This document shows positions 7,575-15,286 of a stretch of 31,412 bases of DNA, in pieces. Source of the DNA: JALZAH01 sp051000755. Its GTDB lineage: Bacteria > Actinomycetota > Acidimicrobiia > Acidimicrobiales > Palsa-688. Below the pieces are notes generated by a model that was given only the letters and a program-made list of their open reading frames with translations, did no database searches and was not told the origin of the DNA. The position numbers and the translations under genes were made by a program. The first letter of the stretch is position 1. Each line of letters starts with the position of its first letter. The stretch lies in contig JBPCNZ010000116.1 of the NCBI GenBank assembly GCA_051000755.1, positions 1 through 31,412 of the forward strand. Reading direction: 5' to 3'.

Positions 7575-8177
7575 ATGTCGAGCGGGCGCCGAGACGAGGA
7601 TCGCGTCCTCACCGTGCCCAACGCGGTGACCGCCGTCCGCCTGGCCCTGATACCCGTGTTCGTGATCCTGCTGGCCCAGCCCCACAAGGCCCACTGGCAG
7701 GCCGCGGCCTGGCTGCTGGCCGGCATCGGGGCCACCGACTTCGTGGACGGCCAGCTGGCCCGCCGCCTCCATCAGGTCTCCACCGTCGGCAAGATCCTCG
7801 ACCCCATCGCCGACCGCCTCCTCCTGGTCGTCGGGTCCATCGCCATCATTGCCGTCGGCGCCGTCCCCGTCTGGGTCGTCGTCATCGCCCTGGCCCGGGA
7901 GGTCACGGTGGCCGGCGGTTTCCTGATCGTGGCCGCCATCGGCGGGCGACGCATGGACGTCACCGTGGCCGGCAAGGCCGGCACCCTCGCCCTGATGGTG
8001 GCCCTCCCACTGTTCCTCATCGGCCATGCCGGGGTGAGCTGGAGCCGGGAGGCCACCGACGTGGCCTGGGTGTTCGCCATCCCCGGTCTGGTCCTCGGCT
8101 GGTATTCGGCCATCACCTATGTCCCGATGGCGCGGCGGGCTCTCGCTCAGCGCCACAACGTCAGGGGGCAGGCGTGA
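7575..8177 (+). CDS. pgsA: CDP-alcohol phosphatidyltransferase (PgsA-like)
   Basis: Integral membrane enzyme of 200 residues transferring a phosphatidyl group from CDP-diacylglycerol to an alcohol, probably glycerol-3-phosphate in phosphatidylglycerol synthesis. The full CDP-alcohol transferase signature is present: Asp55, Asp58-Gly59, Ala62-Arg63, Gly72, Asp76 and Asp80, read from DFVDGQLARR and GKILDPIADR. Several transmembrane helices surround it and the N-terminal LTVPNAVTAVRL is typical of PgsA. The alcohol cannot be proven from sequence. In M. tuberculosis a pgsA paralogue also lies just upstream of gcvH. The stop overlaps the GTG of the next gene by 4 nt. Confidence 0.88.
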   Translation: MSSGRRDEDRVLTVPNAVTAVRLALIPVFVILLAQPHKAHWQAAAWLLAGIGATDFVDGQLARRLHQVSTVGKILDPIADRLLLVVGSIAIIAVGAVPVWVVVIALAREVTVAGGFLIVAAIGGRRMDVTVAGKAGTLALMVALPLFLIGHAGVSWSREATDVAWVFAIPGLVLGWYSAITYVPMARRALAQRHNVRGQA

Positions 8178-10669
8178 AGGCCGTCATCATGGCCGGCGGG
8201 GAGGGGACCCGGTTGCGACCCCTGACCTCCAACCAGCCCAAGCCCATGATGCCGATCGCCAACCGGCCCATGATGGAGCACATCGTCACCCTCCTCAAGA
8301 GCCACGGCTTCGACGAGATCGTGGTCACCGTGGCGTTCCAGGCCAACGCCATCCGCACCTACTTCGGCAACGGCTCCGACTTCGGCGTCCGCATGGTCTA
8401 CGCCACCGAGGAGACCCCGCTCGGCACGGCCGGCTCGGTGCGCAACGCCGCCGATGAGCTGGACGAGCCCTTCCTCGTCATCTCCGGCGACGTCCTCACC
8501 GACGTCGACCTGGGGGGGATCGTCACCGCCCACCGGGATCGGGGGGCCCTGGCCACGCTGGGCCTGGTCTCGACGGACGACCCGCTGGAGTTCGGCATCG
8601 TCATCACCCGCCCGGACGGCTCCATCGTTCGGTTCCTGGAGAAGCCGACCTGTGGGCAGGTGTTCTCCGACACCATCAACACCGGCATCTACGTGCTCGA
8701 TCCGGCCATCTTCGAGTGGATCCCCCCAGACGAACCGCTCGACTTCGCCAGCGAGGTCTTTCCCCAACTGCTCGAGCAGGGACGGCCCGTCTTCGGCCAC
8801 GTGTTCGACGGCTACTGGGAGGACGTCGGCACCCTCGACGCCTACATCAAGGCCCACCAGGACCTCCTCGACCGGCGGGTCGAGATTGACATCCCCGGCT
8901 TCCGCCTGGGCGACGGGGTGTGGCTGGGAGAGGGGTCCGAGATCGACCCTGAGGCCACCATCAAAGGGCCGGCCATCATCGGCGACTACTGCCGGGTCGA
9001 GGCCGGGGCGGAGCTGGCCACCTACACGGTCCTCGGGTCCAACGTCCGGGTCGGCGCCGACGCCTTCATCGAGCGCTCGGTGGTCCACGACAACGTGTAC
9101 CTCGGCTCGGGGGTGCGCCTGCGGGGCTGTGTGGTCGGCCGCTCCAGCGATCTGCGCCGGGGCGCCCGCCTCGAGGAGGGCGTCGTGCTCGGCGACGAGT
9201 GCTTCGTCGGCCGCGACGCGGTAATCAACCCGGGCGTCAAGGTCTATCCGTTCAAGACCGTCGAGCGCGGCGCCGTCGTCAACTCGTCGATCGTGTGGGA
9301 GTCCCGCGGGGCCCGGCACCTCTTCGGTCGCCTGGGCGTCGCCGGGCTGGCCAACGTCGACATCTCCCCGGAGTTGGCCGTGAAGCTGGCCATGGCCTTC
9401 GGCACCACCATGAAGCTGGGTTCGACGGTGGTGGCCTCGCGGGACACCTCCCGGGCCGCCCGGGTGCTGCACCGGGCCGTCATGGTCGGCCTCAACGCCA
9501 CCGGGGTGGACGTCGCCGACCTGGAGGTGGCCACCGTGCCCACCACCCGCTTCGCCGTGCGCCGGGAGCTGAGCAGCGGCGGGGTGAGCGTGCGACTCGA
9601 CCCCGACGACCCCCAGTCGGTGATCATCCGGTTCTTCGACGCCAACGGGATCGACCTGTCCGAGGCCGACCAGAAGAAGATCGAGCGGCTCTACTACCGG
9701 GAGGACTTCCGTCGGTCCCTGGCCGGGGAGATCGGCGACCTGCGCTACCCGGCGCGGACGGTGGAGCTCTACACCGCCGAGCTGATGGCGACGGTCAATG
9801 TCGACCCGGTCCGCGCCGCCGGCTTCAAGGTCGTCCTCGACTACGCCTACGGAGCAGCCAGCTTCGTGATGCCCAACGTGCTGGCCAAGCTGGGCGCCGA
9901 CGTCCTGTCGGTGAACCCCTACGCCTCGACCCGCCAGGCCCTCAGCTTCGACCGCTTCGAGCACGCGGCGCGGGTCGCCGAGCTGGTCCGGGCCTCCGGC
10001 GCCCAACTGGGGGCGGTGATCGACTCCGACGGGGAGCACCTGACCCTCGTCGACGACGATGGCCACGTCCTCTCCGACACCGAGGGCCTGATGGCCGTCC
10101 TCCGCCTGGTCCTGGCTCAGGAGTTGGGCAATTCGCCCACCGTCGTCCTGCCGGTCGCCATCGGCCGGGAGGTGGAGGCCATGTGCGCCGACGCCGGAGC
10201 CGTCCTGTTGTGGTCCAAGCTGTCCACCGCCCACGTGATGGAGGTGGCCTCCGACCCCGGTGTCGACTTCGCAGCCAGCGGTGAGGGCGGCTACATCTTC
10301 CCGTCGTTCCTGCCGGCCTTCGACGCCGTGGCCACCCTGGTGCAGGCTCTGGCCCTCCTCGCCGGGACCGGGACCCGTCTCTCGGCGGTTGTCGCCGAGT
10401 TGCCCAAGGTGCGCATCGTGCACGGGACGGTCGCAACCCCCTGGGACCAGAAGGGCCTGGTCATGCGCACCATCCTCGAGCACTCGGCCGGCCGCGACGT
10501 GGTCCTGGTGGACGGGGTGAAGGTTCTCTACGACGACGGCTGGGCCCTGGTGCTGCCCGACCCCGACGAACCGATCACCCACCTGTGGGCCGAGGCGCCG
10601 TCCGACAGCGAGGCCCGTTCGAGGGCCGAGGAATATGCCCGGCGGATCCGTAGCCTCGTCCGATCCTGA
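8174..10669 (+). CDS. Sugar-1-P nucleotidyltransferase / degenerate phosphomannomutase fusion
   Basis: An 831-residue three-part protein. Residues 1-235 form a nucleotidyltransferase domain with GGEGTRLRPLT (8-18), Lys23 in PKPM, and the metal-site SGDVLTDVD (Asp106). Residues about 250-370 form a left-handed beta-helix of hexapeptide repeats. Residues about 385-830 have the phosphohexomutase fold: SRDTSRAARVLHRAV near 419 matches the GRDTR block. The phosphoserine loop TASHNP is replaced near 466 by SSGGVSVRLDPDDP, the metal loop DGDxDR by DSDGEHL near 616, and the sugar loop GExSGH by GEGGYIF near 702. Similar fusions are known in cyanobacteria and actinobacteria, usually annotated as mannose-1-phosphate guanylyltransferase. 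NDP-sugar synthesis is likely; the mutase half is probably structural or regulatory. The GTG start overlaps the pgsA stop. Confidence 0.85.
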   Translation: MKAVIMAGGEGTRLRPLTSNQPKPMMPIANRPMMEHIVTLLKSHGFDEIVVTVAFQANAIRTYFGNGSDFGVRMVYATEETPLGTAGSVRNAADELDEPFLVISGDVLTDVDLGGIVTAHRDRGALATLGLVSTDDPLEFGIVITRPDGSIVRFLEKPTCGQVFSDTINTGIYVLDPAIFEWIPPDEPLDFASEVFPQLLEQGRPVFGHVFDGYWEDVGTLDAYIKAHQDLLDRRVEIDIPGFRLGDGVWLGEGSEIDPEATIKGPAIIGDYCRVEAGAELATYTVLGSNVRVGADAFIERSVVHDNVYLGSGVRLRGCVVGRSSDLRRGARLEEGVVLGDECFVGRDAVINPGVKVYPFKTVERGAVVNSSIVWESRGARHLFGRLGVAGLANVDISPELAVKLAMAFGTTMKLGSTVVASRDTSRAARVLHRAVMVGLNATGVDVADLEVATVPTTRFAVRRELSSGGVSVRLDPDDPQSVIIRFFDANGIDLSEADQKKIERLYYREDFRRSLAGEIGDLRYPARTVELYTAELMATVNVDPVRAAGFKVVLDYAYGAASFVMPNVLAKLGADVLSVNPYASTRQALSFDRFEHAARVAELVRASGAQLGAVIDSDGEHLTLVDDDGHVLSDTEGLMAVLRLVLAQELGNSPTVVLPVAIGREVEAMCADAGAVLLWSKLSTAHVMEVASDPGVDFAASGEGGYIFPSFLPAFDAVATLVQALALLAGTGTRLSAVVAELPKVRIVHGTVATPWDQKGLVMRTILEHSAGRDVVLVDGVKVLYDDGWALVLPDPDEPITHLWAEAPSDSEARSRAEEYARRIRSLVRS

Positions 10670-10721
10670 GCGGCGGCCGCTTCTCGGGGACCAGACCGCG
10701 CAGAGGGACCAGCGCATCCAG

Positions 10722-10727
10722 TATGGT
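10722..10727 (+). promoter_or_regulatory. -10 hexamer of gcvH (leaderless)
   Basis: TATGGT lies 7 nt before the ATG at 10735. It favours this ATG over the in-frame ATG at 10723, which would lie inside the hexamer. Confidence 0.55.
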
Positions 10728-10734
10728 CCGGGCC

Positions 10735-11115
10735 ATGGACGTCCCCGACGACCTCCGGTACACGTCTGACCATGAGTGGGTCAAGCTCGAGGGTGATTCG
10801 ATCCGAATCGGGATCACCGACTACGCCCAGGACGCGCTCGGCGACGTGGTGTTCGTGCAGATGCCCGAGGTGGGAGCATCCGTGACCGCCGGCGATTCGT
10901 TCAGCGAGGTCGAATCCACCAAGTCGGTCTCGGACGTGTACGTGCCTCTCGCCGGCACCGTCACCGAGGTCAACGACGCCTTGAGCGAGAGCCCCCAGCG
11001 CCTCAACGAGGACCCCTACGGGGACGGCTGGCTGTGCACCATTCGCCTCGTGGATCCTGACGCGGTTGGCTCCCTGCTCGACGCGGCGGCCTACCGGAAG
11101 CTGATAGAGGACTGA
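10735..11115 (+). CDS. gcvH: Glycine cleavage system H protein
   Basis: Lipoyl carrier of the glycine cleavage system, shuttling the aminomethyl group from the P protein to the T protein and electrons to the L protein. It has 126 residues, the family norm. The opening DLRYTSDHEWVK, the ITDYAQDALGD strand and the lipoylation site VESTKSVSDVY (Lys63) are textbook. It sits at the head of a set that matches M. tuberculosis Rv1826-Rv1830 (gcvH, garA, ftsR, DUF151, merR). It is separated by about 4.2 kb from gcvT-gcvPA-gcvPB, so the subunits are not in one operon. Confidence 0.96.
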   Translation: MDVPDDLRYTSDHEWVKLEGDSIRIGITDYAQDALGDVVFVQMPEVGASVTAGDSFSEVESTKSVSDVYVPLAGTVTEVNDALSESPQRLNEDPYGDGWLCTIRLVDPDAVGSLLDAAAYRKLIED

Positions 11116-11125
11116 GCCCGCCGAG

Positions 11126-11623
11126 GTGACGGCGCTGTTTTGCAACCGCTGCGGACACCGCAACCCTGAGGACGCCAACTTCTGCTCGTCGTGCGGCGCT
11201 CCCCTGGAGCATCGCGGGGAGACAGACGTGACGTTGACGACCATCACCCTGGCTGCGGTCGAGTCCGCCGGTGAGGTGGCCGACGAGAACATCGTCATCT
11301 CCATGGGTGACGTGCCGAGCGGCGCCGGCGTGCTCATCGTCAAGCGGGGCCCGAACGCCGGTTCCCGCTTCGTGCTCGAACACGACGTCACCGACGTCGG
11401 CCGGCACCCGAAGAGCGACATCTTCCTCGACGATGTGACGGTCTCGCGCCGCCATGCCGAGGTCAGCCGGCTGGGTGACGGCTTCGGTGTGCGCGACGTC
11501 GGCTCCCTCAACGGGACCTACCTCAACCGGGAGCGGATCGACGACGACGCCCCCCTCGTCAGCGGGGACGAGCTTCAGATCGGCAAGTTCCGCCTCGTGT
11601 TCCTGACCGAGGGGGGAGGGTAG
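11126..11623 (+). CDS. garA: GarA-like FHA protein with N-terminal zinc ribbon
   Basis: A 165-residue cytoplasmic protein. Residues 6-23 hold a zinc ribbon with two CxxC pairs (Cys6, Cys9, Cys20, Cys23). A short Thr-rich linker (DVTLTTIT, Thr38-Thr39) follows, then an FHA domain from about 68, with Arg93 in GRHPKSD, SRRH at 107-110 and GSLNGTY near 126. The FHA part is strikingly similar to mycobacterial GarA (KRGPNAGSRF, DIFLDDVTVSRRHAE, GDELQIGKFRLVFLT). GarA is phosphorylated by Ser/Thr kinases on an N-terminal Thr pair and then binds its own FHA domain, controlling 2-oxoglutarate and glutamate enzymes. The Thr pair suggests the same switch here (inference). GarA proper has no zinc ribbon. 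The GTG start lies 11 nt after gcvH, in the same operon. Confidence 0.85.
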   Translation: MTALFCNRCGHRNPEDANFCSSCGAPLEHRGETDVTLTTITLAAVESAGEVADENIVISMGDVPSGAGVLIVKRGPNAGSRFVLEHDVTDVGRHPKSDIFLDDVTVSRRHAEVSRLGDGFGVRDVGSLNGTYLNRERIDDDAPLVSGDELQIGKFRLVFLTEGGG

Positions 11624-11627
11624 GACC

Positions 11628-12704
11628 GTGCCCGATCGTTCCCATCTGTCCATCGGCGAGGTCCTGTCCCTGCTGCGCGACGAGTTCCCCGACGTGACCA
11701 TCTCCAAGATCCGCTTCCTGGAGAGCCAGGGTCTCGTCGACCCGGAACGGACCCCCTCGGGTTACCGGAAGTTCTACGAGCACGACGTGGACCGGCTGCG
11801 CTGGATCCTCCGCCAGCAGCGGGAGAACTTCCTGCCCCTCAAAGTCATCAAGGGCCGACTCACCGACCAAGACGACGATGACTCCGCCGCCCTCGAAGGG
11901 GCCGAGTTGGACCTCAACGGGTCCGGGGCGTCCGCCGAGGCGGTGCCCGAAGGTCCCGACGCCGTGCCGGTCGCGTCAACGGGCCGGGATTCGGCGACCT
12001 CGGGGGCGGAGACCGACCCCTCGCCGGGCGACCATCCCGAGCGGGGCCCGGTCCCGGTTCCCGGACCCGGCGGCCCCAGCGACCGGGTCGTCACCGGGTC
12101 ATCGGACGGCGGCGGCCGCAGCGAGCGAGCCGTCACCGGAGCATCCGGTCGCCACGCGGCCGGAATCCTGGATCCACTGACCACCGAGGCGGACCGCGGC
12201 CAGGATGCCGTGCCGGCGGGGGCCGCCGGGCCGGCTGGGCCTGCCGTGGCCCCGGCCCCGGTCGGAGCGGCTGAGCGCATCACGCCTCAGGCGGCCGATC
12301 GCACCCCCCTGCCGGCCGGCGAGGAGGACGACAGCTTCACCCTCGAGGAGCTCATGGCCCGCAGCGGCCTGGACAAGGCTCAGGTCGACGAACTGACCCG
12401 CTTCGGCCTGATCAGCCCCGCCTCCTCCAGCGGGGGCGAGCGGTACTACGACGCCGACGCCGTGGCCATCGCCACCGTGGCGGCCGGGTTCGCCCGCCAC
12501 GGCGTCGAAGCCCGCCACCTGCGGGGGTGGCGCACCTCGGCCGAACGGGAGGTGAGCCTCTTCGAGCAGGTGGTCGTGCCGCTGCTGCGCCAGCGCAACC
12601 CGCAGGCCAGGAACCAGGCCGCCGTCACCCTCGACGAGCTCGCCGATCTGGGCGCCTCCCTCCGCCAGGTCCTCGTCCGTCGGGCTCTTGGCGAAGTCCA
12701 CTGA
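11628..12704 (+). CDS. ftsR: MerR-family regulator, FtsR (Rv1828)-like, with long linker
   Basis: A DNA-binding regulator of 358 residues. The N-terminal winged helix (about 8-75) reads LSIGEVLSLLRDEFPDVTI and SKIRFLESQGLVDPERTPSG, as in mycobacterial Rv1828/FtsR, which is linked to ftsZ control. The C-terminal domain (about 235-355) starts FTLEELMARSGLDKAQVDEL and carries the second helical region typical of this family. Between them lies about 150 residues of Pro/Ala/Gly/Asp-rich, low-complexity linker; the mycobacterial protein is about 110 residues shorter overall. The GTG start has GGAGGG 7 nt upstream, inside the end of the garA-like gene. Position after garA and before DUF151 matches M. 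tuberculosis. Confidence 0.82.
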   Translation: MPDRSHLSIGEVLSLLRDEFPDVTISKIRFLESQGLVDPERTPSGYRKFYEHDVDRLRWILRQQRENFLPLKVIKGRLTDQDDDDSAALEGAELDLNGSGASAEAVPEGPDAVPVASTGRDSATSGAETDPSPGDHPERGPVPVPGPGGPSDRVVTGSSDGGGRSERAVTGASGRHAAGILDPLTTEADRGQDAVPAGAAGPAGPAVAPAPVGAAERITPQAADRTPLPAGEEDDSFTLEELMARSGLDKAQVDELTRFGLISPASSSGGERYYDADAVAIATVAAGFARHGVEARHLRGWRTSAEREVSLFEQVVVPLLRQRNPQARNQAAVTLDELADLGASLRQVLVRRALGEVH

Positions 12705-12754
12705 TGGCCGCCCACGTCCGCCCGTTCTTCGACCCCGTTCGGTTCCGGCGCTAG

Positions 12755-12760
12755 TAGAGT
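12755..12760 (+). promoter_or_regulatory. -10 hexamer of DUF151 gene (leaderless)
   Basis: TAGAGT lies 7 nt before the ATG at 12768, so this gene has its own promoter although it follows the regulator by only 63 bp. Confidence 0.55.
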
Positions 12761-12767
12761 TCGATCC

Positions 12768-13265
12768 ATGGTCGAGATGCACCTGGCTGCCGTGCGGGTC
12801 GAACTGCCGACCAATCAGCCGGTCCTTCTTCTCGAGGAGCTCGGCGACGGGAAGAGGACGCTGCCCATCTACATCGGCCCGGCCGAGGCTCAGGCCATCG
12901 CCTACGCCCTCCAAGGGGTCGTGACGTCGCGGCCCATGACCCACGACCTGATGCGTGATCTGCTCGCTGACCTCGGGGCCACCGTCGAGTGCGTGGTCAT
13001 CACCGAGCTGCGCGAGGGCACCTTCTACGCCGAGATACGCCTCATCAACAACGGCCAGCGCCACTCGGTGTCGGCCCGGCCGTCCGACGCTGTCGCCCTC
13101 GCGGTCCGGGTGGAGTGCACCATCTACGCCGATGACGCTCTGGTCGACGCCGAGAGCTACGTCCTCGACACCAACGAGGCCGAGGATCCGGGGGAGGCGG
13201 ACGAGCTGGTCTCGGAGTTCCGCCAATTCATCGAAGGGCTTCGCCCGGAGGACTTCGAGGGCTGA
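12768..13265 (+). CDS. DUF151 / bifunctional nuclease family protein
   Basis: A 165-residue protein covered by a DUF151 (bifunctional nuclease) domain. Diagnostic stretches are LPIYIGPAEAQAIAYALQG, RPMTHDLMRDLL, GTFYAEIRL and SARPSDAVALAVRV. The C-terminal 35 residues are acidic. Plant and bacterial members have been reported as nucleases and the Thermotoga structure is known, but the cellular role in bacteria is unclear. The conserved place between two MerR genes equals Rv1829 in M. tuberculosis, pointing to an ancient actinobacterial gene set. Confidence 0.92.
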   Translation: MVEMHLAAVRVELPTNQPVLLLEELGDGKRTLPIYIGPAEAQAIAYALQGVVTSRPMTHDLMRDLLADLGATVECVVITELREGTFYAEIRLINNGQRHSVSARPSDAVALAVRVECTIYADDALVDAESYVLDTNEAEDPGEADELVSEFRQFIEGLRPEDFEG

Positions 13266-13372
13266 TCGGACTTCGCTGATCGGCGCCGGACCACCGGTCG
13301 GGGGTTGCTTCTTGGCCGGCGGTCGAGCACACTGCTGTAGTTACCTCTATGTGACCCTTCGGAGGCGTTGTC

Positions 13373-13879
<507 letters not shown>

Positions 13880-13888
13880 GCCCCGCCT

Positions 13889-13966
13889 CATCGGTCCTCG
13901 GCGTCATCGGTCCTCGGCGTCATCGGTCCTCGGTCCTCGGTCCTCGGCGTCATCGGTCCTCGGCGG
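13889..13966 (+). repeat. 16-bp tandem repeat with nested 7-bp repeats
   Basis: Four units based on CATCGGTCCTCGGCGT (13889-13904, 13905-13920, 13921-13950, 13951-13966). The third is enlarged by two extra copies of TCCTCGG. The array lies 9 bp after the MerR stop and contains the stop codon of the opposing DUF559 gene (13950-13952). It probably arose by slippage and may have altered that protein's C-terminus. Confidence 0.8.
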
Positions 13967-14881
13967 CCCGCCGGCGGTAGGTGTCGGCGATCTCGGCCAT
14001 GACCACGCCGGGTTCGTGGACCACCTGGGCCCAGGTGTAGACCAGGAACGCCCAGCCGTCGGCGGCCAGACGATTCCTCCGGCGGAGGTCCCGACCCATC
14101 TGCGCGGAGCTGGCGTGCCACACGTAGCCGTCCACCTCCACGGCCAGGCGCAGCGTCGGCCAGGCAAAGTCGAGGCGGTAGCGGCCGTTTGCCCATGCCA
14201 CCTCTGCGGCAGGGGCGGGAACACCCTCCTCGGCTTCCAGGCGGCGAAGAAGCCGGCTCATCTTGCTCTCCAGGACACTCGGTGTCGGCGCATCCCAGGG
14301 ATAGCGCGCCACGAGGCGGAGACGGAGCAGCCTCACCCCAGCCCGCCTTTCGTGAGGGTCGGGGCGGGTGGACCGCTCCAGGCGGCCCAACGTGACCGTC
14401 CCGCGACTCAGCCCTCGGTCCACTGCCTCATCCAGCAGCCGGGGCGTCATGCATGTCGCCAGATCGGTGAGCGTCCGGCACGGGTCCGTCACCCAGAATC
14501 CGCCACGACGCGTCCGAGAAGGCAGTCGGGCAGCCTGATGGGCGTCGACCCCGGGCGTCCTCAAGCGCCTGCCCCGAGGGACCGTGACCGTGGGCTGCGC
14601 CGGGGGACGGTCCACGAGATCCCACAGCCAGGCTGCGGACTGGTGGGATACGACGACGCCATCGCCGGCGACCAGGACGGCTGCAGCGAGGATGCTCCTC
14701 GGGCGCCGGCCCTTTGCTCCGTCGAGGAAGACCCTTCGAAGACCCGGACCAGTCGGCCTGAGGAGACCAGTCGCTTGAGCGCAGCGCTGGAGATTCCCAG
14801 CCGTTCGGCCTGCCGCGTGCTGATGACCCCTTCGTGGCCTCGGAGCCAGCCGACGAGAGCCTGGTCCTTCTGTTGCTGCAC
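13950..14881 (-). pseudogene. AbiEi-type N-terminus + DUF559 nuclease-like protein, frameshifted
   Basis: Two reading frames together make one familiar protein. From the GTG at 14881, VGWLRGHEGVISTRQAERLG and SSAALKRLVSSGRLVRVFEG form an AbiEi-antitoxin-like winged helix. The second frame then gives VFLDGAKGRRPRSILAAAV, SHQSAAWLWDLVD and, at the C-terminus, LDFAWPTLRLAVEVDGYVWH, GRDLRRRNRL and GWAFLVYTW. The last set is the DUF559 (Vsr-like endonuclease) motif. The frames join if one G is added to the GGG run (CCC at 14732-14734 on the plus strand), which restores RVFEGVFLDG, the usual RVxxGVYxxxG junction. A single-base deletion is therefore the simplest explanation. Solitary genes of this type are common in actinobacteria and their role is not established. 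Confidence 0.75.
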
Positions 14882-14990
14882 CGTATGCCGGTCCCATCCT
14901 CATATACTCGCGGGCAACCTTGCCGAGGCCAGGCGGGGCAGGGGGGGCGGAACGCCGTCGCCGCCCCGCGGCGTGGTGGCATCAAACCCG

Positions 14991-15071
14991 GTAACGCTGA
15001 GCGACGTGGTGACGCCGAGGGACGGTATCCGTCCCTCAATGACACTCAGTTGCTCAGCTTCACACCGTTAC
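14991..15071. other. Nested inverted repeats, candidate structured RNA
   Basis: Three nested stems. Inner: GAGGGACGG (15017-15025) pairs with CCGTCCCTC (15029-15037) around TAT. Middle: GCTGAGCGAC (14996-15005) pairs with GTTGCTCAGC (15049-15058), ten pairs with one G-U. Outer: GTAAC (14991-14995) pairs with GTTAC (15067-15071) across a bulge on the 3' side. A separate stem ACGCCG/CGGCGT lies just upstream (14952-14957 and 14969-14974). The site is in the 405-bp gap between the broken DUF559 gene and gcvT, and no gene is visible in that gap. It could be a leader element, a small RNA, a protein site or an insertion remnant. Confidence 0.45.
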
Positions 15072-15151
15072 AACGTCCGCCGTGGGCGGGGACGGCGAGA
15101 CGGGGGCGGGTGCACCGATGGATCGGGTGTGGCGAGCCCCCGAAGGAGCGG

Positions 15152-15228
15152 ACACCCGGGCAACACCCGGGCAACACCCGGGCAACACCGGGGCGACACC
15201 CGGGCGACACCCGGGCGACACCGGCCGC
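15152..15228 (+). repeat. 11-bp tandem repeat upstream of gcvT
   Basis: Seven 11-bp units: ACACCCGGGCA three times, then ACACCGGGGCG, two of ACACCCGGGCG and a diverged ACACCGGCCGC. Most units carry the palindrome CCCGGG, and the period is close to one DNA helix turn. The array ends 46 bp before the gcvT -10 hexamer. Confidence 0.85.
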
Positions 15229-15274
15229 AGGCCGAGCCGACGGTGCGTCGCACAGGCTTTCCCCTCGACACCAG

Positions 15275-15280
15275 TAGTCT
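15275..15280 (+). promoter_or_regulatory. -10 hexamer of gcvT operon
   Basis: TAGTCT lies 6 nt before the GTG at 15287. The intervening CGGAGG looks like a ribosome-binding site but sits directly against the start codon, so leaderless initiation is likely. Confidence 0.5.
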
Positions 15281-15286
15281 CGGAGG

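Noticed and set aside
8147..10717. Very long open frame on the minus strand opposite the nucleotidyltransferase fusion
   Set aside because: Its translation is a low-complexity Gly/Val/His/Asp-rich shadow, as expected opposite a GC3-biased gene; the plus-strand protein has clear family motifs.
15152..15228. CRISPR-like array
   Set aside because: Units are 11 bp with no spacers; a simple tandem repeat.
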